A stretch of DNA of 64,000 nucleotides from Pseudomonas tolaasii NCPPB 2192. GTDB lineage: Bacteria; Pseudomonadota; Gammaproteobacteria; Pseudomonadales; Pseudomonadaceae. The notes below the pieces were generated by a model, which was not told the origin of the DNA, searched no databases, and was given only the letters and a program-made list of their open reading frames with translations. The stretch spans positions 3,410,001 to 3,474,000 of the forward strand of contig NZ_PHHD01000001.1 of the NCBI RefSeq assembly GCF_002813445.1, given 5' to 3'. Shown here in pieces: positions 1-8,389 of the stretch. The stretch's first letter is position 1; the number at the start of each line of letters is the position of its first letter. A program made the position numbers and the translations under genes.

Positions 1-521
1 CCAACTGCTCGAACAACTACGGTCCGTATCACTTTCCCGAAAAACTGATTCCGTTGATGATCGTTAACGCACTGGCCGGTAAAGCGCTGCCGGTGTATGG
101 CGATGGTCAGCAAATTCGTGACTGGCTGTACGTGAAAGATCACTGCAGCGCAATCCGTCGTGTGCTGGAAGCGGGCACGGTGGGCGAGGTCTATAACGTG
201 GGTGGCTGGAATGAAAAGCCAAACCTGGACATCGTGCACACCGTTTGTGCGCTGCTCGATGAACTGCGCCCCAAGGCAGATGGCAAACCTTACAGCGAGC
301 AGATCGCCTACGTGACCGACCGCCCCGGGCATGACCGCCGTTACGCCATCGACGCTCGTAAACTGGAGCGTGAGTTGGGCTGGAAGCCTGCCGAGACCTT
401 CGAGACCGGTATCCGCAAGACAGTAGAGTGGTACCTGGACAACCAGGCTTGGGTCAGCAATATCCAGTCCGGTTCCTATCGTGAATGGGTAGAAAAGAAT
501 TACGCCGGGCGCTCGGCATGA
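1..521 (+). CDS. rfbB: dTDP-glucose 4,6-dehydratase RmlB, C-terminal part (cut by window edge)
   Basis: The gene enters from the left edge; the reading frame begins at base 3. The enzyme turns dTDP-glucose into dTDP-4-keto-6-deoxyglucose, the shared precursor of dTDP-L-rhamnose and 4-amino sugars. The visible part starts with the family motif NCSNNYGPYHFPEKLIPLM and continues with GDGQQIRDWLYVKDH and a VGGWNEKPNLDIV segment, all typical of the RmlB C-terminal half of an extended SDR protein. Its TGA overlaps the ATG of rmlD by three bases, so it heads the rmlBDAC operon. This is the only rmlB in the window although rmlD, rmlA and rmlC occur twice, so its product probably also feeds the VioA-like aminotransferase further down. 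Identification is certain; the N-terminus lies outside the window. Confidence 0.95.
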   Translation, partial: NCSNNYGPYHFPEKLIPLMIVNALAGKALPVYGDGQQIRDWLYVKDHCSAIRRVLEAGTVGEVYNVGGWNEKPNLDIVHTVCALLDELRPKADGKPYSEQIAYVTDRPGHDRRYAIDARKLERELGWKPAETFETGIRKTVEWYLDNQAWVSNIQSGSYREWVEKNYAGRSA

Positions 522-1414
522 AAATCCTTTTGCTTGGCAAAAATGGCCAAGTGGGCTGGGAGCTTCAACGCAGCCTGGCTCCATTGGGCCAGTTGCTTGC
601 GCTCGACTCCAAAAGCCGGGACTACTGCGGTGACCTGAACGACTTGGAAGGGTTGGCGGCTACGGTGCAGCGCTTTGCACCGGACATCATCGTCAATGCG
701 GCGGCCTACACCGCCGTCGACAAAGCCGAGAGCGAGCCCGCACAGGCATTGCGCGTCAATGCCGAAGCGCCGGCGATGCTGGCTGCCCAAGCTCGCAAGC
801 TGAACGCCTTGCTGGTGCACTATTCGACGGACTACGTGTTCGCCGGCGATGGCGATACACCCTGGCAGGAAAACGATCCGGTAGGACCGCTGAGTGTGTA
901 TGGCCAGACCAAACTCCAGGGCGAGCAGGCCATTGAGGCCGCAGGTTGTGCGCACTTGATCTTCCGCACCAGCTGGGTATACGCGGCGCGAGGCAACAAT
1001 TTCGCCAAGACCATGCTGCGCCTGGCGCGTGAGCGAGACAGCCTGAACGTTATCGATGATCAGTTTGGTACCCCGACCGGTGCGGAGTTACTGGCTGATG
1101 TGACTGCACATGCCATTCGCGCTACGCGTGCGAACCCGCAACTGGCAGGGGTTTATCACCTCGCTGCTTCGGGCGAGACCACTTGGTATCGTTATGCCCG
1201 CTTCGTACTGGAGCATGCCCAAACCGCAGGTGAGTCGCTTAAGGTTGACCCTGCCGCGTTAGGCGCAATTACGACCGCGCAGTACCCCACACCTGCCAGA
1301 CGCCCTGGCAACTCCCGACTCAATACCCAAAAACTGCAGAATGCCTTCTCATTGCGCTTGCCCGAATGGCAAGCCGGTGTGGCACGGATGCTCATAGAGA
1401 CACTAGAGAAATAA
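518..1414 (+). CDS. rfbD: dTDP-4-dehydrorhamnose reductase RmlD, copy 1
   Basis: A 298-residue SDR-type reductase that performs the last step of dTDP-L-rhamnose synthesis. The start is the ATG overlapping the rmlB stop, giving MKILLLGKNGQVGWELQ with the glycine-rich NAD(P)H-binding GKNGQVG at residues 7-13. The YGQTKLQGE segment carries the YxxxK catalytic pair, preceded by HYSTDYVF. An upstream in-frame codon at 485 would lie inside rmlB and is not used. The protein is closely related to the second RmlD at 16693 (roughly four residues in five identical by eye), with identical first 24 residues and near-identical C-termini, so the two are recent paralogues or one was imported with the island. 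Confidence 0.96.
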   Translation: MKILLLGKNGQVGWELQRSLAPLGQLLALDSKSRDYCGDLNDLEGLAATVQRFAPDIIVNAAAYTAVDKAESEPAQALRVNAEAPAMLAAQARKLNALLVHYSTDYVFAGDGDTPWQENDPVGPLSVYGQTKLQGEQAIEAAGCAHLIFRTSWVYAARGNNFAKTMLRLARERDSLNVIDDQFGTPTGAELLADVTAHAIRATRANPQLAGVYHLAASGETTWYRYARFVLEHAQTAGESLKVDPAALGAITTAQYPTPARRPGNSRLNTQKLQNAFSLRLPEWQAGVARMLIETLEK

Positions 1415-1416
1415 AC

Positions 1417-2301
1417 ATGCTCAAACGTAAAGGAATCATTCTGGCAGGCGGCTCTGGCACACGGCTGCACCCTGCAACGCTGGCAATCTCCAAGCAGTTG
1501 CTGCCGGTGTACGACAAACCGATGATCTACTACCCGTTGACCACGCTGATGCTGGCGGGTATTCGCGACATTCTGATCATTTCCACGCCCCAGGACACCC
1601 CTCGGTTCGAACAGCTTTTGGGTGACGGCAGCAATTGGGGTTTGAATATTTCCTACGCCGTGCAGGCCTCTCCCGATGGCCTGGCGCAAGCCTTCATTAT
1701 TGGCAAAGACTTTATCGGCAACGATCTGTCGGCACTGGTGTTGGGCGATAACATTTATCACGGTCACGATTTTGGCCAACTGCTCAAAAGTGCAATGACG
1801 CGCGATGAAGGCGCCAGCGTCTTTGCTTACCACGTAAACGACCCGGAGCGTTATGGGGTTGTGGATTTTGATGCCGGTGGCAAAGCCGTCAGCCTGGAAG
1901 AGAAACCGCTCAAGCCAAAGTCGAATTACGCGGTTACCGGTCTGTACTTCTATGACCAGCAAGTGGTTGATATCGCTAAAAGCATCAAACCGTCGCCGCG
2001 CGGCGAGCTGGAAATTACCGACGTCAATCGTATTTACCTTGAACAGGGCAGCCTGTCCGTGGAAATCATGGGCCGCGGTTACGCGTGGCTGGATACGGGC
2101 ACTCACGAATCTCTGCTGGAAGCCAGTCACTTTATTGCCACTCTCGAACATCGCCAGGGGCTGAAAGTGGCGTGTCCGGAAGAAATCGCCTTCAGGCAGG
2201 GTTGGATTGGAACCGAACAGCTCGAAAAGCTTGCTGCACCGCTTTCCAAAAATGGCTACGGCCAATACCTGCAACGTATTTTGCGAGAGAAGATTTACTG
2301 A
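1417..2301 (+). CDS. rfbA: glucose-1-phosphate thymidylyltransferase RmlA, copy 1
   Basis: A 294-residue enzyme that makes dTDP-glucose from dTTP and glucose-1-phosphate, the entry step of the rhamnose pathway. The start ATG lies two bases after the rmlD stop and gives MLKRKGIILAGGSGTRLHPAT, with the nucleotide-binding GGSGTRLHP loop. KQLLPVYDKPMIYYPL, the LVLGDNIYHG segment and EEKPLKPKSNYAVTGLYFYD are classic RmlA signatures. Its TGA overlaps the rmlC ATG. A second copy lies at 17586. The order rmlB-D-A-C is the usual Pseudomonas arrangement. Confidence 0.97.
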   Translation: MLKRKGIILAGGSGTRLHPATLAISKQLLPVYDKPMIYYPLTTLMLAGIRDILIISTPQDTPRFEQLLGDGSNWGLNISYAVQASPDGLAQAFIIGKDFIGNDLSALVLGDNIYHGHDFGQLLKSAMTRDEGASVFAYHVNDPERYGVVDFDAGGKAVSLEEKPLKPKSNYAVTGLYFYDQQVVDIAKSIKPSPRGELEITDVNRIYLEQGSLSVEIMGRGYAWLDTGTHESLLEASHFIATLEHRQGLKVACPEEIAFRQGWIGTEQLEKLAAPLSKNGYGQYLQRILREKIY

Positions 2302-2846
2302 TGAAAGCCACACCATTAGCCATATCTGACGTCGTATTGTTTGAGCCGAAGGTATTTGGCGATGATCGTGGCTTTTTCTTTGAAAGCTTCAATGACGCGC
2401 AATTTTCAGCCGCGGTTGGCAAAGAAGTCACGTTTGTTCAGGACAATCACTCGCGCTCCGTAAAAAACGTATTGCGTGGCCTGCATTATCAAATCCAGCA
2501 GCCGCAGGGCAAGTTGGTGAGGGTCGTCGCGGGCGAAGTATTTGATGTGGTCGTTGATATCCGCAAATCTTCGCCGACGTTTGGTCAATGGGTGGGTGAA
2601 GTGCTTTCCGCAGAAAACAAGCGGCAACTGTGGGTGCCTGAAGGCTTCGCTCACGGCTTTGTGGTGCTCTCGGAGTCTGCCGAGTTTTTGTACAAGACCA
2701 CGGACTACTACGCGCCGACGCATGAGCGTTGCATTGCCTGGAACGATCCTGCATTGGGCATTAAATGGCCTGTTGTCGGCGAGCCGACACTCTCGGGTAA
2801 AGATCAGCAAGGAAAGTTGCTGAGTGATGCCGAGGTGTTTGCCTGA
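2301..2846 (+). CDS. rfbC: dTDP-4-dehydrorhamnose 3,5-epimerase RmlC, copy 1
   Basis: A 181-residue cupin epimerase that converts dTDP-4-keto-6-deoxyglucose to its L-rhamno form. Visible motifs are FEPKVFGDDRGFFFESF, the LRGLHYQIQ segment with the catalytic histidine, DIRKSSPTFGQW, PEGFAHGFVVLSE and YKTTDYYAP. The ATG overlaps the end of rmlA (TGATG), and its own stop overlaps the start of wzm, so rhamnose supply and export genes are translationally linked. It is somewhat more diverged from the second RmlC (18579) than the RmlD and RmlA pairs are from each other. Confidence 0.96.
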   Translation: MKATPLAISDVVLFEPKVFGDDRGFFFESFNDAQFSAAVGKEVTFVQDNHSRSVKNVLRGLHYQIQQPQGKLVRVVAGEVFDVVVDIRKSSPTFGQWVGEVLSAENKRQLWVPEGFAHGFVVLSESAEFLYKTTDYYAPTHERCIAWNDPALGIKWPVVGEPTLSGKDQQGKLLSDAEVFA

Positions 2847-3664
2847 TGCAATTGCACTCGATATCCCCAACGGCGCTCGTCAAGAGTGTCTGGAGCAATC
2901 GCAGCCTGATCAAGGCCATGATCAAGCGGGAAGTCATTGGTCGTTATAAAGGCTCCTTCCTGGGGATTTTTTGGTCTTTTTTCAATCCGGTGCTGATGCT
3001 CGCTGTTTACACGTTCGTGTTCAGCGTGATTTTCAAGGCGCGATGGAGTGGCGGTACGGATTCAAAGACCGAATTTGCGTTGGTACTGTTCGGCGGCCTG
3101 ATGGTATTCAACCTGTTCGCAGAGTGCGTGAATCGGGCGCCAGGTGTCATTCTGGCCAATGCAAACTATGTCAAAAAGGTGGTTTTTCCGTTGGAAATCC
3201 TGCCCTGGGTCAACCTCGGATCGGCAATGTTCCATTTCCTGGTCAGCCTCAGCGTTTGGTTGATTGCCTACCTCTGCCTGTTCGGTCTCCCGCACCTGAC
3301 GGCCTTGATGTTGCCGATCATCATGCTGCCGCTGATATTTCTGGTGATGGGGCTGTCGTGGGGGCTCGCTTCGCTGGGGGTTTACCTGCGTGATGTCAGC
3401 CAGTTCATCGGAATTCTGACCACGGTATTGATGTTTCTGTCGCCCATCTTTTATCCCTCGAGTGCCTTGCCCCAGCAGTACGCGCATATTCTTTTGCTCA
3501 ATCCTCTTACGCCAGCGGTTGAAGGCGTCAGGGATGTGTTGTTTTGGGGGCGGCTGCCGGATATGAAGGTCTTGTCCATCTATATGGTCGGGTCGGCCTT
3601 GTTTGCGTGGTTAGGCTTTGCTTGGTTCCAAAAGACACGTAAGGGGTTTGCCGATGTCCTCTGA
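2846..3664 (+). CDS. wzm: O-antigen ABC exporter, membrane subunit Wzm
   Basis: A 272-residue ABC-2 type permease that, with Wzt, moves a finished lipid-linked polysaccharide across the inner membrane. The N-terminus contains the family motif REVIGRYKGSFLGIFWSFF followed by about six hydrophobic segments and a SPIFYPSSALP motif near residue 200. Length and layout match Wzm/TagG proteins. The start overlaps the rmlC stop and the end overlaps wzt by 11 bases, so the exporter belongs to the rml operon. An exporter of this type implies synthesis of the whole chain in the cytoplasm; no Wzy polymerase or Wzz regulator is seen in the window. Confidence 0.93.
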   Translation: MQLHSISPTALVKSVWSNRSLIKAMIKREVIGRYKGSFLGIFWSFFNPVLMLAVYTFVFSVIFKARWSGGTDSKTEFALVLFGGLMVFNLFAECVNRAPGVILANANYVKKVVFPLEILPWVNLGSAMFHFLVSLSVWLIAYLCLFGLPHLTALMLPIIMLPLIFLVMGLSWGLASLGVYLRDVSQFIGILTTVLMFLSPIFYPSSALPQQYAHILLLNPLTPAVEGVRDVLFWGRLPDMKVLSIYMVGSALFAWLGFAWFQKTRKGFADVL

Positions 3665-4985
3665 TATCGCTATTCAAGTCGAGGGCCTCAATAAGTGTTA
3701 CCACATTTATGACAAGCCCCATGATCGACTGAAACAAATGCTGATGCGCGGCCGCCGCCAGTACTTCAAAGAGTTTTGGGCGCTGCGGGATGTTTCGTTT
3801 GAAATAAAGAAAGGCGAGACGGTCGGGATCATTGGTCGTAATGGCAGTGGTAAATCGACGTTGCTGCAGATGATCTGCGGTACGTTGAACCCCACCAGCG
3901 GTACGGTGCGCACTAACGGACGAATCGCGGCGCTGCTTGAGCTGGGCGCCGGGTTCAACCCTGAGTTTACCGGTCGTGAAAACGTCTATATGAACGGCGC
4001 TATTCTGGGGTTGACCGAAGATCAGGTCGATGCCCGGTTTGAAGAGATTGCCGCGTTTGCCGACATTGGCGACTTCATTGAACAGCCCGTGAAAACGTAC
4101 TCCAGTGGCATGTTCGTTCGATTGGCGTTTGCCTCGAACATTATGTCCAGGCCGGAAATCATGATTGTCGACGAGGCGCTCTCTGTCGGCGACATGAACT
4201 TCCAGGCCAAGTGCATGACCGCATTGACTCGCATCCAGGATGACGGTGCGACCATCTTGTTCGTCAGTCACGATGTGGGCTCGGTGAAGAGCCTGTGCTC
4301 GCGCGGCGTTTATCTTGAGCGTGGCAGGCTGGTCACTGTCGGGCCGGCCGCGGACGTGGCAGAGCGGTACATACGCACGATGCAGGAAGAAATGAACGCC
4401 GAACACCGCAAGCAGACGACTGTACCGGGCTTTGCGGGTAAACCGGCGGCGCAATCGGGTAACCGTGTTGCACAAAAGGATGAACTCAATTTCAAGAGAT
4501 CGAGCGAGTTTGAAACCCGGGTTGCTCAGTTTCGTTTTGGCAGCGCAGAGGTCAGATCGACCTGTGTTGAATTGGTTGATACCGATGGCCAGGACCTGGT
4601 GTTTGTCGAGTTTAATCAGGAAGTCATTGTAAAAGTGTATTTTGAGGCTTATGCCGAAAAAGAAATTTCAGTGAACATCAGCGTTTTTGACGACAAGAAA
4701 AACAATATTATCGGCTGTGGCTTTCCGCACATCGATCAGCCGTATCTTGTCACTAAGGCCGGCGCGCGGTACTTGGCCGAATACGCACTTAAACTGCCGT
4801 TGCAGGAAGGCAATTATTCGCTTCGAGTGAATATATCTTCGACAATTGTTGAAAATGAAACTGCCGAATTTATTGATGTCGTCAGTGATGCGGTTGTGTT
4901 CAGAGTGGGACGTTGGGAAAAGGCCAGGGTGTGGTCAAAAGTGCACGGATTCTCGCAGCTGAAATTGCATGAGTTTGAGGTGTAA
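3654..4985 (+). CDS. wzt: O-antigen ABC exporter, ATPase subunit Wzt with carbohydrate-binding C-domain
   Basis: A 443-residue ATPase. The start MSSDIAIQVEGLNKCYHIYD is the ATG inside the last codons of wzm; the longer in-frame start at 3618 lies deep in wzm. Residues 1-250 are the nucleotide-binding domain, with Walker A GRNGSGKS (61-68), signature YSSGM and Walker B IMIVDEAL. After a linker (about 250-295) a beta-sandwich of the Wzt_C type runs to the end (RFGSAEVRSTCVELVDTDG ... EGNYSLRVNIS ... FRVGRW). In E. coli O8/O9a-type systems this C-domain binds the chemically capped non-reducing end of the chain and gates export. Its presence here predicts a cap, and the next gene encodes a sulfotransferase that could make one. 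Confidence 0.94.
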   Translation: MSSDIAIQVEGLNKCYHIYDKPHDRLKQMLMRGRRQYFKEFWALRDVSFEIKKGETVGIIGRNGSGKSTLLQMICGTLNPTSGTVRTNGRIAALLELGAGFNPEFTGRENVYMNGAILGLTEDQVDARFEEIAAFADIGDFIEQPVKTYSSGMFVRLAFASNIMSRPEIMIVDEALSVGDMNFQAKCMTALTRIQDDGATILFVSHDVGSVKSLCSRGVYLERGRLVTVGPAADVAERYIRTMQEEMNAEHRKQTTVPGFAGKPAAQSGNRVAQKDELNFKRSSEFETRVAQFRFGSAEVRSTCVELVDTDGQDLVFVEFNQEVIVKVYFEAYAEKEISVNISVFDDKKNNIIGCGFPHIDQPYLVTKAGARYLAEYALKLPLQEGNYSLRVNISSTIVENETAEFIDVVSDAVVFRVGRWEKARVWSKVHGFSQLKLHEFEV

Positions 4986-5062
4986 CATGTCACATCGTTT
5001 GCGTTTGAAAGCCTTTGCGGCCCCGGTGTGTTTACTCGCGCCACGCCTAGATTGTACCGATC

Positions 5063-7189
5063 ATGAATAACGCATTCATCATCGGTACGGGTCGCTGTGG
5101 TACTACTTACCTGGCGCAAATACTCAATGCGCACTCGAAGGTCTGTGTGCCTCCGGAAATGCAGTGTGTCTTTGAGTACGACACCAACGGCAGCCGATTT
5201 TATGAAAATATTGCATTGGGTGCGATTGCGGATGCCGAAGCCGCCGCTGATTTGCTTGAGCGCAGTTGCCCGCACGATCTGGCCCGGTTCTTTAACTTTC
5301 GTGATTACTGCGCCGGGTTGACCTATCCGTTGTCGTCAATTCAGGACTTTTTTGCTGGTTATTATGAGGCGATTGCAAAGTCGCACAATAAAGAAGTCCT
5401 GATTGAGCAAACGCCGTGGTACGGGCAACGCCTGGATATCATGACGCAGGTGTTTCCGAGCGCCAAATATATCCACGTCGTCAGGGACGGTCGGGACGTG
5501 GCTTTATCATTCGCACGCACGCCTTGGTGGTTCAAAAAGGCCGAATTGAACTTGACGCGCTGGGCGACGGAAATCAAAAAGATTGCGGCGGACGCGGCAA
5601 CATTGCTCAGTCCGGAAAACTACCTGGTTGTCAAATATGAACACCTGGTGGCCGATACACAGGCTGAAGTTTCGCGAATCTGTGACTTTCTCGGCATTAC
5701 CCTGGAAGCGGCCCAGCTGGACCCCAAAGGTTTTATCGATTACGACAGCTACTGCCGGTTTGACATGGATAACCTCTCTTCGGCGGCGTACCTGGCATGG
5801 AAAAAAAACAAGGGATCGTCTTCTTCGTTTCAGGGCAGTGCGTACGCCTGGAAACAAGATAAAAGCTCCCGGTTTGAACACCTGCCGGAGCATGTAAAAG
5901 CGTCCTTGAGCTTATTTGGTTATGACGTCCCCGAAGAGGGCAAGGCCGCTTCGCAGAATGCCTCTCCCTATTACAATGTAAAGCTTTACGTCTCCTCCCT
6001 GGAGGCGAAGGTCGCCGATCTTTCTGAGGCGGTGGGGGGCAGGGAGCTGACGATAAATGATCAGTCCGTGCATATACGCAGTGTCGAGTCTGAATTGGCA
6101 GTACGTGCCAAGCGCATTGTCGAATTTGAGCAAGCACTAAAGGCACGTGGAGAACACATTGCCGGCCTGGCCAGTACGATCAATGATCAAACCCAGCATA
6201 TCTCCAGCCTGGATGCCGAGCTTGCTCTGCGCGCCGGACGAACCGCTGCGCTGGAGAAGGAGCTTACCGATCGTGGACAGCACATTGCGGGTTTGAACAA
6301 CACCATCAATGAGCAGATCCAGCATATCTCTGGGCTCGATATTGAGTTGTCGCAACGTGCGAAACTGATCGCGGATTTTGAGGCGGAACTGAAAGCCCAC
6401 GCCCGACATATATCAGGCCTGGACCAAACCATCGAAAACCTTGCGCGGTCCGTGGAGGATCACGAGGCAGATCGCCTGGCGCGGATTCGGCAGCACTCGG
6501 AATTGACTGAAGAGTTTGCTGCACGAGCCGACTATATCTGTGAGCTGAACCAGCTGCTTGATGATCAGGCGAAACATATCGCCGCACTCAGCGCCGAGCT
6601 GGCGATGAGAGTCGAGCAATACACAGCGTATGAGGCTGAGGTCATCGCGTGCGGTGAACGTAAAGCGATACTTGAACAGGCGCTGGCCGACCAGGCACAA
6701 CACATTCAGCACCTCGGTTCTGAACTGGCGTTGTATAGCGAGCGCTTGTCCGAGCAAGAGACCGCTGCTGCCGTGCTGAAAGAGCATACGGTCGAACTCG
6801 ACAAAACCATCGGTGCCCAGGCTCAACACATTCACCGTCTTGAAGAGGCGGTATCAACCGCTCAAGAACAAAAGTCCGTGCTCGAACAAACGCTGCTTGC
6901 GCGTGAAGACCATATTGTCGGGCTCAATGACATTGGCGCCCGGATGACCCAGCAAGTCGGCGAGTTGAGTGCGCAGTTATCAATGCGTTTAGACCGTATC
7001 GGTGAACTGGAAGAGCAGAGCAATGTTAAGGGCGCTGAGATTCGCGGGTTGCAACATGATGTCATGGCACAGCAAGCCACGATCGATGAACTGCGCATGG
7101 ACGCTCAGCGCTTGCAAGAGTCTCTGGATCAACTGAATGCTTCCTGGTGCGGCAGACTTCAGGCTTTTCGGCAAAAATTTCATAAATAA
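5063..7189 (+). CDS. sulfotransferase with nine-repeat coiled-coil tail; candidate chain-capping ruler
   Basis: A 708-residue protein. Residues 1-290 form a PAPS-dependent sulfotransferase domain: the 5'-phosphosulfate loop is IIGTGRCGTTYL (6-17), a likely catalytic region is QTPWYGQ (about 116-122), and the 3'-phosphate motif is YIHVVRDGRDVALSF (136-150). From residue 330 to the end the protein is nine consecutive 42-residue units, each equal to six heptads and the last imperfect, rich in Leu, Glu, Gln and Ala with recurring QHI and ELxxR motifs, i.e. a long coiled coil. The last 14 residues are basic. No signal peptide or membrane span is visible, so it is probably cytoplasmic. It follows wzt after 77 bases and precedes vioA by 14. 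The enzyme-plus-coiled-coil design beside a Wzt with a cap-binding domain recalls WbdD, which uses a methyltransferase/kinase head. The sulfotransferase family call is firm; the capping role is inference. Confidence 0.85.
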   Translation: MNNAFIIGTGRCGTTYLAQILNAHSKVCVPPEMQCVFEYDTNGSRFYENIALGAIADAEAAADLLERSCPHDLARFFNFRDYCAGLTYPLSSIQDFFAGYYEAIAKSHNKEVLIEQTPWYGQRLDIMTQVFPSAKYIHVVRDGRDVALSFARTPWWFKKAELNLTRWATEIKKIAADAATLLSPENYLVVKYEHLVADTQAEVSRICDFLGITLEAAQLDPKGFIDYDSYCRFDMDNLSSAAYLAWKKNKGSSSSFQGSAYAWKQDKSSRFEHLPEHVKASLSLFGYDVPEEGKAASQNASPYYNVKLYVSSLEAKVADLSEAVGGRELTINDQSVHIRSVESELAVRAKRIVEFEQALKARGEHIAGLASTINDQTQHISSLDAELALRAGRTAALEKELTDRGQHIAGLNNTINEQIQHISGLDIELSQRAKLIADFEAELKAHARHISGLDQTIENLARSVEDHEADRLARIRQHSELTEEFAARADYICELNQLLDDQAKHIAALSAELAMRVEQYTAYEAEVIACGERKAILEQALADQAQHIQHLGSELALYSERLSEQETAAAVLKEHTVELDKTIGAQAQHIHRLEEAVSTAQEQKSVLEQTLLAREDHIVGLNDIGARMTQQVGELSAQLSMRLDRIGELEEQSNVKGAEIRGLQHDVMAQQATIDELRMDAQRLQESLDQLNASWCGRLQAFRQKFHK
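6050..7186 (+). repeat. nine tandem 126-bp (42-residue) coiled-coil repeats inside the sulfotransferase gene
   Basis: Unit boundaries fall every 126 bases from 6050 (6050, 6176, 6302, 6428 and so on), with no insertions through the first eight units (residues 330-665). A ninth, degenerate unit of 43 residues ends the protein. Units 1-3 are the best conserved, beginning TINDQ/TINEQ, then HIxSxxxEL, RA, and ending near HIAGL or HISGL. Later units keep spacing more than sequence. A 42-residue period is exactly six heptads, so units can be gained or lost without breaking the coiled-coil register. Confidence 0.85.
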
Positions 7190-7203
7190 TTGATCGGTAC
7201 ATT

Positions 7204-8286
7204 ATGAACATCACCGTGACAAAACCATTCATTCCGCCCTTTGCAGAATTCCAAAACTACCTTTCCGGGATTTGGGCGCGAGAGTGGCTAACCAATAACG
7301 GACCTTTGGTTAATGAGCTTGAAATTGAGCTGAAAAAGAACCTCGGTGTCGAAAAGTTGTTGTTCCTGAGTAACGGTACTGTCGCTTTGCAAATCGCGAT
7401 TCGCGCCCTGGACTTAAAGGGTGAAATTATCACGACACCTTTTAGTTATGTGGCGACGACCTCAAGCATCGTCTGGGAGCACTGCTCACCGGTGATGGTT
7501 GATATTTGCCCGGACAGCCTGAATATCGACCCTGCCAAAATCGAGGCCGCCATCACGGCCGAGACGTCAGCCATTCTGGCAACGCATGTATTTGGTAACC
7601 CTTGCGATGTCGATGCCATCGAGGCGATTGCAAAAAAACATAATCTGCACGTGATTTACGATGCCGTCCATGCGTTTGGCACGACCTACAAAGAGCGCTC
7701 ATTGCTCGCCTATGGTGATATTGCGACGTGCAGTTTCCATGCGACAAAACTCTTTCACACCATTGAAGGGGGCGCTGTCGTCGCGAATGACGCCCACGTG
7801 ATCAAACGTTTGGCGATGATGCGTAACTTCGGCCACTCGTCGGCAACCGAGTTTGGCGAAATTGGTATCAACGGTAAAAACTCCGAAGTCCATGCCGCGA
7901 TGGGCCTGTGCAATCTGAAATATGTGGATAGCATTCTGGAACAGCGCAAGCTGCTGTCGCAACGCTACTTGCTGAACTTGAAAGGCTGCGGCTTCAAGTA
8001 TCAGAAGATAGCCGAAAACACCGTTTATAACCACGCCTACTTTCCGGTCATAATGGAAAGTGAAGCGGTCGTGCTGGCGGTTATTGAGTATTTGAACCTT
8101 CATAGTATCTACCCGCGTCGTTATTTTTATCCATCGCTGTCTGAGTTGCATTACGTTGAGGGCCAGTCTTCGCCGATTGCTGAAGATATTTCTCGCCGTA
8201 TCATTTGCCTGCCGCTGTACCACTCACTGTCGACTGAGGAAGTTGACATGGTATGCGTGTTGTTGAAGAAGGCGATAGAGCAATAA
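7204..8286 (+). CDS. vioA: PLP-dependent sugar aminotransferase, DegT/DnrJ/EryC1 family, VioA-like
   Basis: A 360-residue aminotransferase expected to aminate a dTDP-keto-6-deoxyhexose. The opening (TKPFIPPF ... EWLTNNGPLVNELE), especially TNNGP, resembles VioA, which makes dTDP-4-amino-4,6-dideoxyglucose from the RmlB product. LSNGTVALQIA is the phosphate-binding region, D153 in IYDAVHAFG contacts the PLP ring, and K182 in FHATKLFHT is the Schiff-base lysine. It lies 14 bases after the sulfotransferase. A NeuD-type N-acyltransferase follows two genes later, the usual partner of such an enzyme. The position aminated (C3 or C4) cannot be proven by reading; absence of an FdtA-like 3,4-isomerase in the window favours C4. 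Confidence 0.85.
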   Translation: MNITVTKPFIPPFAEFQNYLSGIWAREWLTNNGPLVNELEIELKKNLGVEKLLFLSNGTVALQIAIRALDLKGEIITTPFSYVATTSSIVWEHCSPVMVDICPDSLNIDPAKIEAAITAETSAILATHVFGNPCDVDAIEAIAKKHNLHVIYDAVHAFGTTYKERSLLAYGDIATCSFHATKLFHTIEGGAVVANDAHVIKRLAMMRNFGHSSATEFGEIGINGKNSEVHAAMGLCNLKYVDSILEQRKLLSQRYLLNLKGCGFKYQKIAENTVYNHAYFPVIMESEAVVLAVIEYLNLHSIYPRRYFYPSLSELHYVEGQSSPIAEDISRRIICLPLYHSLSTEEVDMVCVLLKKAIEQ

Positions 8287-8300
8287 GCCGCGCGTCGGCT

Positions 8301-8332
8301 CGCCAAGGGGTGAAGAGATTCACCCCTTGGCG
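8301..8332 (+). other. perfect 14-bp hairpin between vioA and the acyltransferase gene
   Basis: The arms CGCCAAGGGGTGAA and TTCACCCCTTGGCG pair perfectly around a GAGA loop, starting 14 bases after the vioA stop. An A-rich rather than U-rich stretch follows, so it is a poor intrinsic terminator on this strand. It may be an mRNA-stabilising or processing hairpin that sets different levels for upstream and downstream genes. Confidence 0.6.
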
Positions 8333-8389
8333 TAAATAAAAAATATAAAAGAATAGTATCTGCGGGCAGAACGGACACAGTGGGGCATT

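Noticed and set aside
6050..7057. Regular 126-base spacing considered as a CRISPR array or satellite DNA
   Set aside because: The period is an exact codon multiple, falls inside one open frame, and the units are diverged heptad-rich coding repeats with no constant repeat/spacer pattern.
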